From Mycobacterium colombiense (GTDB lineage: Bacteria; Actinomycetota; Actinomycetes; Mycobacteriales; Mycobacteriaceae): a stretch of DNA of 64,000 nt. The notes below the pieces were generated by a model that ran no database searches, was not told the origin of the DNA, and saw nothing but the letters and a program-made list of their open reading frames with translations. Within the stretch, counting starts at the first letter, position 1. Each line of letters begins with the position of its first letter. The stretch spans positions 124,001 to 188,000 of the forward strand of contig NZ_LZSX01000025.1 of NCBI RefSeq assembly GCF_001665835.1, given 5' to 3'. Below, one piece after another: positions 35,407 to 43,884 of this stretch. The position numbers and the translations under genes are program-made.

Positions 35407-37088
35407 CAGCGCACCGCCTTTTGTTGTTGGTGTTGCTTGGACTTCTCGCGCTGGGGCTGGTCGGTGGGCTGCGGCTGCTGCGAGGTCACAGACGTCAGCC
35501 GCGGCGAGTCTTCCAGCGGGTCCGGCATCGAGTCGGGCAACGACCGCACCACCTCCGCCGCGCCGAGCTCATGGTCGCCCGCCGACGCCCGTGACGCCAA
35601 CACCCAGGTGTCCTTGGACCCACCGCCCTGGCTGGAGTTGACCACCCGCGACCCCTCGACCAGGGCCACGCGGGTCAGCCCGCCGGGCAACACGAACACG
35701 TCGTTGCCGTCGTTGACCGCGAATGGCCGCAGATCCACGTAGCGGGGCGCCAGGGTGTTACCGATCTGCGTCGGCACGGTCGAGAGCTCCATCATCGGCT
35801 GCGCGATCCAGCTGCGGGGATCGTCGCGAATCTTCTTGGCGACGGCAGCGAGCTCTTTCGCCGACGCCTCCGGACCGAACACGATCCCGTAGCCGCCGGA
35901 ACCCTCAACCGGCTTGATGACCAGCTCGTCGATGCGGTCCAGCGCTTCTTCACGCTCGTCATCAAGCCAGCAGCGCAACGTCTCCACGTTGGCCAGCAGT
36001 GGCTTCTCGCCCAGGTAGTACTCGATCATGGTGGGCACGTAGGTGTAGACGAGTTTGTCGTCGCCGACGCCGTTGCCGATGGCGCTGGAGATGGAGACGT
36101 TGCCGGCGCGGGCCGCGTTGACCAGACCGGCCACGCCCAGCATCGAGTCGGCGCGGAACTGCAGCGGATCGAGGAAGGCGTCGTCGATGCGCCGGTAGAT
36201 GACGTCGACCTGACGCTCGCCCTCGGTGGTGCGCATGTACACCTGGTTGTCGCGGCAGAACAGGTCACGCCCCTCGACCAGCTCCACACCCATCTGACGG
36301 GCCAGTAGCGAATGCTCGAAATACGCCGAGTTGTAGACGCCCGGGGTCAGCACCACCACCGTCGGGTCGGCCTCGTTGGTGGCCGCGGAGTTGCGCAGCG
36401 CCCGCAGCAGGTGCGAGGCGTAGTCGTCGACCGCGCGCACCCGATGGGTGGCGAACAGGTTCGGGAAGACCCGCGCCATGGTGCGCCGGTTCTCCATGAC
36501 ATAGGACACACCCGACGGCGAGCGCAGGTTGTCCTCGAGAACCCGCCAGACGCCCTTCTCGTCGCGGATCAGATCGATGCCGGCGACGTGGATCCGCACG
36601 CCGTTGGGCGGGACGATGCCCATCGCCTGGCGGTGGAAATGCTCGCAGGAGGTGATCAGGCGACGCGGAATGACGCCGTCGTTCAGAATTTCCTGGTCAC
36701 CGTAGATGTCATCGAGATACATCTCGAGCGCCCTGACCCGCTGGGTGATGCCGCGCTCCAGCCGGGTCCAGTCGGCGGCCGAGATAACCCGTGGCACCAG
36801 GTCCAGCGGAAATGGCCGTTCCTGGCCCGATAACGAGAAGGTGATCCCCTGGTCGAGGAAGGCGCGCGATAGCGCTTCGGCGCGAGCTTTCAGCTCCGAG
36901 GCGTCCGATGGCGCAAGCTCGGCGTAAATGCCCTTGTAGGGGCCGCGGACGGTGCCCTGGGCGTCGAACATCTCGTCGAACGCCATGTCGTAGGCGTCCG
37001 AAGACCCGTTGTAGCCGCCGAAAATGCGCTCAGAACGCGCAGCGCGAAGTCCCCGCTTGCTGTCGTCAAGCTGGTTCGTAAGACTCAC
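35406..37088 (-). CDS. Circularly permuted ATP-grasp-type protein (Rv2411c type)
   Basis: This 560-residue protein contains FGGYNGSSDAYDMAFDEMFD at the N-terminus, NGVRIHVAGIDLIRDEKGVWRVLEDNLRSPSGVSY, ELVIKPVEGSGGYGIVFGP (nucleotide-binding glycine-rich loop) and APRYVDLRPFAVN. These are hallmarks of the permuted ATP-grasp family (former DUF404/407). Such proteins ligate a carboxylate to an amine through an acyl phosphate. The C-terminal 60 residues are a low-complexity Gln/Pro/Lys tail (QQPQPTDQPQREKSKQHQQQK). First gene of the ATP-grasp/alpha-E/transglutaminase operon. Confidence 0.85.
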   Translation of the reverse strand: MSLTNQLDDSKRGLRAARSERIFGGYNGSSDAYDMAFDEMFDAQGTVRGPYKGIYAELAPSDASELKARAEALSRAFLDQGITFSLSGQERPFPLDLVPRVISAADWTRLERGITQRVRALEMYLDDIYGDQEILNDGVIPRRLITSCEHFHRQAMGIVPPNGVRIHVAGIDLIRDEKGVWRVLEDNLRSPSGVSYVMENRRTMARVFPNLFATHRVRAVDDYASHLLRALRNSAATNEADPTVVVLTPGVYNSAYFEHSLLARQMGVELVEGRDLFCRDNQVYMRTTEGERQVDVIYRRIDDAFLDPLQFRADSMLGVAGLVNAARAGNVSISSAIGNGVGDDKLVYTYVPTMIEYYLGEKPLLANVETLRCWLDDEREEALDRIDELVIKPVEGSGGYGIVFGPEASAKELAAVAKKIRDDPRSWIAQPMMELSTVPTQIGNTLAPRYVDLRPFAVNDGNDVFVLPGGLTRVALVEGSRVVNSSQGGGSKDTWVLASRASAGDHELGAAEVVRSLPDSMPDPLEDSPRLTSVTSQQPQPTDQPQREKSKQHQQQKAVR

Positions 37089-37232
37089 TGTTCAGATGCT
37101 GCCTCAAGTCGACGTTCTGGCAGCCCAGGTGTTCCCGTTTTGGGAGAAAACGTAACTCACTGATAACCTGGGCAATCGCTGTGGTGTTATCCGGCGACCC
37201 GCAAAACGTCTAATCGAAGAAGGAACTCCCGC

Positions 37233-37493
37233 GTGGCCAACATCAAGTCGCAGCAGAAGCGCAACAAGACGAACGAGCGCGCCCGCCTGCGCAACAAGTC
37301 GGTGAAGTCGTCGCTGCGTACCGCTGTCCGCGCGTTCCGCGAGGCCGCCCACGCCGGCGACAAGGAGAAGGCCGCCGAGTTGCTGGTGTCGACCAACCGC
37401 AAGCTGGACAAGGCGGCCAGCAAGGGCGTGATCCACAAGAACCAGGCCGCGAACAAGAAGTCGGCGCTGGCGCAGGCCCTCAACAAGATCTAA
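37233..37493 (+). CDS. rpsT: 30S ribosomal protein S20
   Basis: This 86-residue, very basic helical protein opens with [20 protein letters not shown] and contains [15 protein letters not shown] and [19 protein letters not shown], all typical of S20. The GTG at 37233 follows a GAAGGAACT Shine-Dalgarno. S20 binds 16S rRNA early in 30S assembly. It is flanked by the oppositely oriented ATP-grasp operon and holA, as in M. tuberculosis. Confidence 0.97.
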   Translation: MANIKSQQKRNKTNERARLRNKSVKSSLRTAVRAFREAAHAGDKEKAAELLVSTNRKLDKAASKGVIHKNQAANKKSALAQALNKI

Positions 37494-37522
37494 AGGTCCT
37501 ACCGGCCGACGCCGTCCCGTCC

Positions 37523-38491
37523 CTAGTGGCCGCGCTGGGCGGCTAGTTCGGCGACCTGCCTGACCGCGGATTCCAGGGCGTAGTCGGCGTCCACCACCGC
37601 CCCCTTGACGTTCGCATTGAGCGTGGCGACCACCTTCATCGCCGTCGCCACCGAGTCACGCGACCAACGCCGCGCCTGTTTCTGCGCCTTCTGCACCCGC
37701 CAGGGCGGCATCCCGAGCTGCGACGCCAGCCGGTAGGGGTCGCCCGACAGCGGGCCGACCCGGCCGATCGTGTGGATCGCCTCGGCCAGCGCATCGGCCA
37801 ACACCACCAGCGGCTCGCCCCGCATCATCGCCCAGCGCAGCGCCTCGGCGGCTCCCTCGATGTCTCCGGCCACCGCCTTGTCCGCGATGTCGAAGCCCTT
37901 CACCTCGGCCTTGCCGCTGTGGTACCGGCGCACCGCCGCGGCGTCGACCACCCCGCCGGTGTCGGCGACCAGTTGGGAGCAGGCAGAGGCCAGCTCCCGC
38001 AGATCGGAACCGACCGAATCCAGCATCGCAGTCACCGTGTCCTCGTCGGCCTTGACCCGCAGGCCGCGAAATTCCTTGCGGACGAAGTCGATGCGTTCGC
38101 TGAGTTTGGTGATCCGCGCGCACGCATGCACCTCGGCGCCGAGGGACTGCAGCTCGGTGGCCAGCGCCTTGGCCCGCCCACCGCCCGAGTGCACCACGAC
38201 CAGCACCACACCCGTCGGCATGTCGTTCGCGGCCGAAACAATCACCGCGGCAGCGTCTTTGCCCGCTTCGCCGGCGGCCTCCAGCACGACGATCCGCTCG
38301 TCGGCGAACAGTGACGGACTCAGCAGCTCGGCGAGCTCATAGGTGCTGACGTCGCCCGCCCGCATGCGGTTGATCGGAACGTCGTCGGTGCCGGCCCGTT
38401 TCCGCGCCAACCGCAGCACGTCGGCCACCGCCCGATCGACCAGCAGTTCCTCGTCTCCCAGGACCAGGTGCAACGGCGAAACCTCGCTCAC
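37523..38491 (-). CDS. holA: DNA polymerase III subunit delta
   Basis: This 322-residue clamp-loader subunit begins [20 protein letters not shown], a typical delta N-terminus, and has [16 protein letters not shown] and [12 protein letters not shown] with a helical collar domain at the C-terminus. Delta opens the beta clamp. It starts with a GTG at 38491 and lies 64 nt downstream of comEC on the same strand, the usual comEA-comEC-holA order in actinobacteria. Confidence 0.92.
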   Translation of the reverse strand: MSEVSPLHLVLGDEELLVDRAVADVLRLARKRAGTDDVPINRMRAGDVSTYELAELLSPSLFADERIVVLEAAGEAGKDAAAVIVSAANDMPTGVVLVVVHSGGGRAKALATELQSLGAEVHACARITKLSERIDFVRKEFRGLRVKADEDTVTAMLDSVGSDLRELASACSQLVADTGGVVDAAAVRRYHSGKAEVKGFDIADKAVAGDIEGAAEALRWAMMRGEPLVVLADALAEAIHTIGRVGPLSGDPYRLASQLGMPPWRVQKAQKQARRWSRDSVATAMKVVATLNANVKGAVVDADYALESAVRQVAELAAQRGH

Positions 38492-38555
38492 CCCACGATG
38501 GTGTCACGCCGCACCGACTGCGCCGCTCGGGGATCCGGCGGGACGACGACCTGCC

Positions 38556-40097
38556 CTAGCCCAGTCCGGACAGTGCCCAGGCCAGCCCGGCCAGCGCCGC
38601 CACTCCGGCCGCGAGGCGGAATGGCCGCCACCGCCACAGCACCACCGCCAGCACCGTGACACCGCCGACGATCAGCGTGCCGGGCAGGCCCTCCGGGACC
38701 GGCAGGGTCGCGCCAGGCAGGTTGGCCGCCCGGCGGGCCACCGCGTCGACCCACCACAACTCGGGACCGGTGAAACGGATCAGCAGCCGCGCGGCGGCCG
38801 GCCACACCGCGCAGAGCGCCGCCGCCGCGGTACCGAGCACCGTGATCGGCGCGATCACGGCGGCCACCACGAGGTTCGCGAGCGCGGCAACCACGCTGAA
38901 TCGGCCCGAGATCGCCGCGACCAGAGGCGCGGTCACCACCTGCGCGGCCCAGGCGACGGCGAGCGCGTCGGCCAGCGGCTTGGGCCACCCCTTCCCCACC
39001 AGCCGCCGCGACCAGACCGGCGCGACGACGATCAGCGCGGCGGTGGCGACCACCGACAGCGCGAACCCCACGTCGACGGCCAGCGCGGGGGTGACGGCCA
39101 GCAGCACCAGCACGGTGGCGGCCAGGGCCGGAATGGCTTGGCGCCGACGCGAAGACAGCATCCCCACCAGTGCGATGGCACCCATCACCGCCGCCCGCAC
39201 CACACTCGCCGTCGGCTGCACCACGATGACGAAGGCCACCAGCGCCAGCGCGGCAAGGGCGACGGCAGCGCGGGGACCGACCAACCGGGCGGCGAACAGC
39301 ACGGCGGCGCACACGATCGTCACGTTGGCGCCCGACACGGCCATCAGGTGCGTCATGCCGGCCGCGCGAAAGTCGCGGCTGGTCTCGCTCGGCACCGCCG
39401 AGGTGTCGCCGAGCACCAGCGCGGGCAGCATCGCCGCCTGCTCGCCGGGCAGCGTGTCGCGGACGGCGGCGGCGAATCGGCTGCGCACCCCGTGCGCGGC
39501 GCGCTGCACGGCGCTCGCGGTGCCCATGGTCGGCCGGCCTGACGCGTTGAGCACCGCGACCGTCAGGTCGCGACGGGCCGGCCGGGTGATCCGCGCGGTG
39601 AACTGCACCGGCTGGCCCACCATCACAGCGCCGAAGTCCGAGGCGCGCGCGAACACGACGACCCGGCCCGATGTTTGGGCGTCGCGCAGACGTCGCAGGG
39701 AGGCCTTGAACATCAACCGGCCGGCGCCCAGCGACGCCGGGCTCTCGGTGGGCGTGACGGTGACCGGAGCGCTGCTGCCGAACGCCGCGGTGATCGGGTG
39801 GTGAACGACAGCGTCGGTGCGCAGCCCGATGGCGAAGCCGTATCCCGCACCAACCACGCCGACCGCGGCCACCCCGGCGCCGATCGCCCGCAGCCGCGCT
39901 GTTCTGCCGGGCCGGTGCGCGGCGCGCCATGCCAGCACACCGGACGCCGCGGTCAGCGTGAGGCAGCACCAGGCGAGGATTCGGCCGGCCGGCCACCAGA
40001 TGCCGGCGGCGGTCACCGCCCAACAGGTCAGCGCCGCCGGCACCAGGCGCACATCGACATGCCCGGAAGGCGATACGCCCGGCCCGGGAGGAACCAC
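38556..40097 (-). CDS. comEC: ComEC/Rec2-family membrane protein, competence domain only
   Basis: This protein of about 513 residues starts at a GTG at 40097, 5 nt after the comEA stop; the frame is open further upstream inside comEA. It has about ten membrane helices and the ComEC core GEQAAMLPALVLGDTSAVPSETSRDFRAAGMTHLMAVSGANV. The C-terminal metallo-beta-lactamase domain of many ComEC proteins is missing: the frame ends after the last helices. My memory is that the M. tuberculosis protein is similarly short. ComEC forms the DNA-import channel in competent bacteria. DNA uptake is not established in mycobacteria. Confidence 0.85.
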   Translation of the reverse strand: MVPPGPGVSPSGHVDVRLVPAALTCWAVTAAGIWWPAGRILAWCCLTLTAASGVLAWRAAHRPGRTARLRAIGAGVAAVGVVGAGYGFAIGLRTDAVVHHPITAAFGSSAPVTVTPTESPASLGAGRLMFKASLRRLRDAQTSGRVVVFARASDFGAVMVGQPVQFTARITRPARRDLTVAVLNASGRPTMGTASAVQRAAHGVRSRFAAAVRDTLPGEQAAMLPALVLGDTSAVPSETSRDFRAAGMTHLMAVSGANVTIVCAAVLFAARLVGPRAAVALAALALVAFVIVVQPTASVVRAAVMGAIALVGMLSSRRRQAIPALAATVLVLLAVTPALAVDVGFALSVVATAALIVVAPVWSRRLVGKGWPKPLADALAVAWAAQVVTAPLVAAISGRFSVVAALANLVVAAVIAPITVLGTAAAALCAVWPAAARLLIRFTGPELWWVDAVARRAANLPGATLPVPEGLPGTLIVGGVTVLAVVLWRWRPFRLAAGVAALAGLAWALSGLG

Positions 40098-40102
40098 CGG
40101 GG

Positions 40103-40972
40103 TCAGACACGGACCAGGGCGCGCAGCTTCTCCAACCGCGCCGGTCCGATGCCCTCGACGTCGGCGAGCTGGTCGACGCTGGTGAACTTGCCGTTGGATT
40201 GCCGCCACGCCACGATCGCGGCGGCGGTGACCGGCCCGACGCCGGGCAGCGCGTCGAGTTCCTGAACGGTCGCGGTGTTCAGGTCGACCGCCTGGCCCGG
40301 CTTCGGCTTGACCGATCCCGGCGTCGGTGTCGGGGCCTTCGACGTCGGCGTCGTTCCGGCGGCCACCGAACTGCCCAGCGCCGTCGGCTGCCCGGGAGCG
40401 GGCGCGAGACCGACCACGATCTGTTCGCCGTCACCGAGCGGTCGGGCCATGTTCAGTCCGATGGTGTCCGCCCCGTTCACCGCGCCGCCGGCGGCCTGAA
40501 GCGCATCGGCGATACGCGCGCCCGGCGCGAGGGTCACCAGGCCCGGGGTGTGCACCAAACCGACCACGCTGACCACCACCGGGCGGTCGGGCTCCGGCGG
40601 TGGCGCGGCACCCGGACTTGCCGACGACCTGGGGCCGGCCGTCGACACCTTCTCCACCGGTGGCAGCTTGGCCGACATCACCGGCGCCGGCCGATCGCGC
40701 AGCAACGTGAAGACCGTGACCAGCACAGCCAGCGCCGCCACGATCGCCAGCCCGATGGCGCCGGCGCGTCCGGGGTCGGCGCGCATCCTGGCCATCCAGC
40801 CCCGGTCCCGCGACGCGTCGGGAAGCCACCGCGGCAGCAGCGAATTCTGGTCGTCGTCGGGGGCGTCGCCGGTCGGGGCCGACCCGGCGTCCTCGGGACC
40901 GGCGTCCGCATCGGTCTCCGGTTCAGCGTTGAGCCGTCGCTGCAGGCGCTCCGCCGGAAGTTCTGTTCGCAT
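40103..40972 (-). CDS. comEA: ComEA-family helix-hairpin-helix DNA-binding protein
   Basis: This 289-residue protein has a cytosolic acidic N-terminus, one membrane helix (AIGLAIVAALAVLVTVFTLL, about 71-90), an SLBB-like domain (VVVSVVGLVHTPGLVTLAPGARIADAL) and, after a Pro/Thr-rich linker, two helix-hairpin-helix motifs (LNTATVQELDALPGVGPVTA and VDQLADVEGIGPARLEKLR). ComEA binds incoming DNA outside the membrane. It precedes comEC with a 5-nt gap. Confidence 0.92.
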   Translation of the reverse strand: MRTELPAERLQRRLNAEPETDADAGPEDAGSAPTGDAPDDDQNSLLPRWLPDASRDRGWMARMRADPGRAGAIGLAIVAALAVLVTVFTLLRDRPAPVMSAKLPPVEKVSTAGPRSSASPGAAPPPEPDRPVVVSVVGLVHTPGLVTLAPGARIADALQAAGGAVNGADTIGLNMARPLGDGEQIVVGLAPAPGQPTALGSSVAAGTTPTSKAPTPTPGSVKPKPGQAVDLNTATVQELDALPGVGPVTAAAIVAWRQSNGKFTSVDQLADVEGIGPARLEKLRALVRV

Positions 40973-41172
40973 GGGCCGACGGTAGGTCCGCGGACCGCCA
41001 CAACGGCCCCGCTCAACGGCGCCGCGGGGCCGATCTGTGGATTAACCCGAGGCTGTGCATGGGGCCCGCGAGGGATGGGTCAAGATGGAAGTCGAGCGAA
41101 CGACCGGCACCGCCAGAAAACAGCTCTGGGCGCTGCGTCGTCACGGTCACCCCGAAACGACAGGAGGCTGCC

Positions 41173-42333
41173 ATGCAACTGGCGCTCACGCCCGAGGAAG
41201 CCGCGTTCCGCGACGAACTCCGCACCATCTACACGACCAAGATCCCCGAGGAGCTGCGCGACCGGGTGCGCCGGGGCTCGGCGGAAGTGAACCACGACGA
41301 CATCGTCGCCAGCCACAAGATCCTGCACGAGCACGGCCTGGCGGTACCGAACTGGCCGGTCGAGTGGGGCGGCAAGGACTGGACGCCCACCCAGCATCAG
41401 ATCTGGGCCGACGAAATGCAGCTGGCGTGCGTCCCGGAACCGCTGAACTTCAACACCAAGATGGTGGGCCCGGTGATCGCCGAATTCGGTTCGGAGGAGG
41501 TCAAACAACGCTTCTTGCCCCCGACGGCCAGCCTCGACATCTGGTGGTGCCAGGGATTCTCCGAGCCCGAGGCCGGATCGGACCTGGCGTCGCTGCGCAC
41601 CACCGCGGTCCGCGACGGCGACAGCTACGTCGTCAACGGCCAGAAGACCTGGACCACGCTCGGGCAGTACGCGGACTGGATCTTCTGCCTGGTCCGAACC
41701 GACCCGCAGGCTCCCAAACGCCAGGCCGGCATCTCGTTCCTGCTGTTCGACATGAACACACCGGGCATCACCCTGCGGCCCATCAAGACGATCGACGGCG
41801 GCCACGAGATCAACGAGGTCTTCTTCGAGGATGTCCGGGTGCCCGCCAACCAGCTTGTCGGAGAAGAGAATCAGGGCTGGACGTACGCGAAGTACCTGCT
41901 GGGCAACGAGCGCACGGGCATCGCCGGAGTGGGGCGGACCAAGGTGCGCCTCGCCGAGGTGAAGAAGCACGCGGCCGCCACCGGGGTGCTCAACGACCCG
42001 CTGTTCGCGGCGCGGCTGGCCGAGGCCGAAAACGAGCTGTTGGCACTGGAACTCACCCAATCGCGGGTGGTCACCGACTCCGCGGACGGCCAGCCCAACC
42101 CGGCGTCATCGGTGCTCAAGCTGCGCGGCAGCCAGCTGCAGCAGGCGGCCACCGAACTGCTCGTCGAGGTAGCCGGGCCGGATGCGCTGCCCGCCAACGG
42201 CGAAGACATCGCGTCACCGTCCTGGGCCCAACACAGTGCGCCGCACTACCTCAACTACCGCAAGACCTCGATCTACGGCGGTAGCAGCGAGGTGCAGCGC
42301 AACATCATCGCGTCGACGATTCTGGGATTGTGA
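41173..42333 (+). CDS. Acyl-CoA dehydrogenase, catalytic (alpha) subunit
   Basis: This 386-residue flavoenzyme starts at the ATG at 41173, with GGAGG 5-6 nt upstream. CQGFSEPEAGSDLASL and GQKTWTTLGQYADW form the FAD/substrate pocket, and NERTGI (E246) is in the position of the catalytic base of isovaleryl-type dehydrogenases. The C-terminal IYGGSSEVQRNIIA binds FAD. It lies 7 nt before a second, divergent dehydrogenase lacking that Glu, so the two likely form an alpha2-beta2 enzyme like the mycobacterial FadE pairs that oxidise bulky CoA esters. The substrate is unknown. Confidence 0.85.
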   Translation: MQLALTPEEAAFRDELRTIYTTKIPEELRDRVRRGSAEVNHDDIVASHKILHEHGLAVPNWPVEWGGKDWTPTQHQIWADEMQLACVPEPLNFNTKMVGPVIAEFGSEEVKQRFLPPTASLDIWWCQGFSEPEAGSDLASLRTTAVRDGDSYVVNGQKTWTTLGQYADWIFCLVRTDPQAPKRQAGISFLLFDMNTPGITLRPIKTIDGGHEINEVFFEDVRVPANQLVGEENQGWTYAKYLLGNERTGIAGVGRTKVRLAEVKKHAAATGVLNDPLFAARLAEAENELLALELTQSRVVTDSADGQPNPASSVLKLRGSQLQQAATELLVEVAGPDALPANGEDIASPSWAQHSAPHYLNYRKTSIYGGSSEVQRNIIASTILGL

Positions 42334-42340
42334 GGCAGCC

Positions 42341-43447
42341 ATGGACTTTCAATTGAGCGACGAGCAAGCCCTGCTCCGCGACACCACCCGCGACCTGTTG
42401 TCGCGCACCTACGACCCGGAAAGCCGCAACAAGATCATCGGCTCCGATCTCGGCTGGAGCCGAGAGGTGTGGAATCAGCTCGCCGACACGGGAATTCTCG
42501 GTCTGGGTTTCGAGCCGGAGGAGTCCGGCCAGATCGAGATCATGGTGGTGCTCAACGAGGTCGGTCGCCGGCTGGCCCCCGAGCCGGTGCTGCACGCCGC
42601 GCTGGGGCCCGGTGCGCTGATCGCCGAGCTGGGCAGCGCCGAGCAGAAGCAACTGCTCGACGAGGTCGCGGGCGGGCAGCGGCTGCTGGCGTTCGCCCAC
42701 CTCGAGCCGGGCCCGCGCAAGCCGGCCGCCGACGTGAGCACCAAGGCTGAGCAGCAAGGTGATTCGTGGACAGTGAGCGGCCGGAAGAACCCGGTGCTCG
42801 CCGGGGACTGCGCCGACACCTTGGTGGTCAGCGCCACGCTGCCGAACGGCGGCACCGGGCTGTTCCTGGTCGACGCGGCAGCGGTGACCAGGCACCCCTA
42901 CCGGACGTTCGACGGACAGCGCGGCGCGCAGATCGACCTGGACTCCACCGCCGCCGAACCCCTGGGCGAGGCGGTCGACGCCTCGGGCGCCATCCGCGAC
43001 GCCCTCGTGCGCATCCAGTCGGCGCTGTGCGCCGAAGCGCTGGGGGCCATGGAGGAATCGCTGCGGCTGACCACCGATTACCTCAAGACGCGCAAGCAGT
43101 TCGGCGTCACGCTCAACAAATTCCAGGCGCTCACGCAGCGCGCTGCCGACATGTACGTGTCACTGGAATTGGCCCGCAGCATGACGCTGTACGCGGCGAT
43201 GTCGATCGCCGACGGCAACATCGACCCGGTGATCGCCTCGCGCGCCAAGCTGCAGATCGGCCGCTCGGGCCGGCACATCGCACAGGAGTCGGTGCAGATG
43301 CACGGCGGCATCGGCGTGACGGCGGAATACCCGGTCAGCCACTACGCCGCCCGGCTCACCGCGATCGAAAACACTTTGGGCACCTCGGGCGAGCACCTGC
43401 ACAATCTCATTGACCACCTCGGCGACTACGACCTGGCCCGTCTGTAA
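42341..43447 (+). CDS. Acyl-CoA dehydrogenase, non-catalytic (beta) subunit
   Basis: This 368-residue acyl-CoA-dehydrogenase-fold protein starts MDFQLSDEQALLRDTTRDLL. TTDYLKTRKQFGVTLNKFQALTQRAADM is the typical helical domain, and HGGIGVTAEYPVSHY lies near the C-terminus. At the catalytic-base position of its partner it has CAEALGAM rather than a NER-type motif, so it is probably the structural/FAD-sharing subunit of a heterotetramer with the gene 7 nt upstream. FAD is bound across the subunit interface in such pairs. Confidence 0.8.
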   Translation: MDFQLSDEQALLRDTTRDLLSRTYDPESRNKIIGSDLGWSREVWNQLADTGILGLGFEPEESGQIEIMVVLNEVGRRLAPEPVLHAALGPGALIAELGSAEQKQLLDEVAGGQRLLAFAHLEPGPRKPAADVSTKAEQQGDSWTVSGRKNPVLAGDCADTLVVSATLPNGGTGLFLVDAAAVTRHPYRTFDGQRGAQIDLDSTAAEPLGEAVDASGAIRDALVRIQSALCAEALGAMEESLRLTTDYLKTRKQFGVTLNKFQALTQRAADMYVSLELARSMTLYAAMSIADGNIDPVIASRAKLQIGRSGRHIAQESVQMHGGIGVTAEYPVSHYAARLTAIENTLGTSGEHLHNLIDHLGDYDLARL

Positions 43448-43450
43448 CGC

Positions 43451-43882
43451 ATGGCCGAGCCCGCGGAGCTGACCGAGAAAGTCATCGAGTTCCTGTCAGC
43501 CGGCACCCGTACCGGGATGCTGGGCTACCTCGCCGCCGATGGCCGCCCGCTGGTCGCGCCGGTGTGGTTCGTGGTCGATGACGGACAGCTGGCGTTCAAC
43601 ACCGGGCGTGACACGTCGAAAGGCCGTGCCCTGGCTCGTGATTCGCGAGTCGTGATCTGTGTCGACGACCCCCACCCGCCCTACTCGTTTGTGCAGGTGC
43701 AGGGGGTTGCGACGGTGACGGAGGATCCGCAGGACGTGCTGCGCATCGCGACCCGCACCGGCGGTCGCTACATGGGCGCCGAGCGGGCCGAGGAGTTCGG
43801 CCGCCGCAACTCCGCACCCGGCGAACTATTGGTACGGGTCCGTCCAACCAAGGTCATCACCGGATTCGACATCAGCGCCTGA
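43451..43882 (+). CDS. Pyridoxamine-oxidase-like FMN/F420-binding protein
   Basis: This 143-residue split-barrel protein contains TGMLGYLAADGRPLVAPVWFVVDDGQLAFNTGR, SKGRALARDSRVVICVDD and a C-terminal TKVITGFDISA. This is the pattern of the Rv1155-like PPOX-class F420/FMN reductases. It is the last of three tightly packed genes with the acyl-CoA dehydrogenase pair (3-nt gap). It converges with the polyketide synthase with only 2 bp between stop codons, so little room exists for a terminator. Confidence 0.8.
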   Translation: MAEPAELTEKVIEFLSAGTRTGMLGYLAADGRPLVAPVWFVVDDGQLAFNTGRDTSKGRALARDSRVVICVDDPHPPYSFVQVQGVATVTEDPQDVLRIATRTGGRYMGAERAEEFGRRNSAPGELLVRVRPTKVITGFDISA

Positions 43883-43884
43883 CA

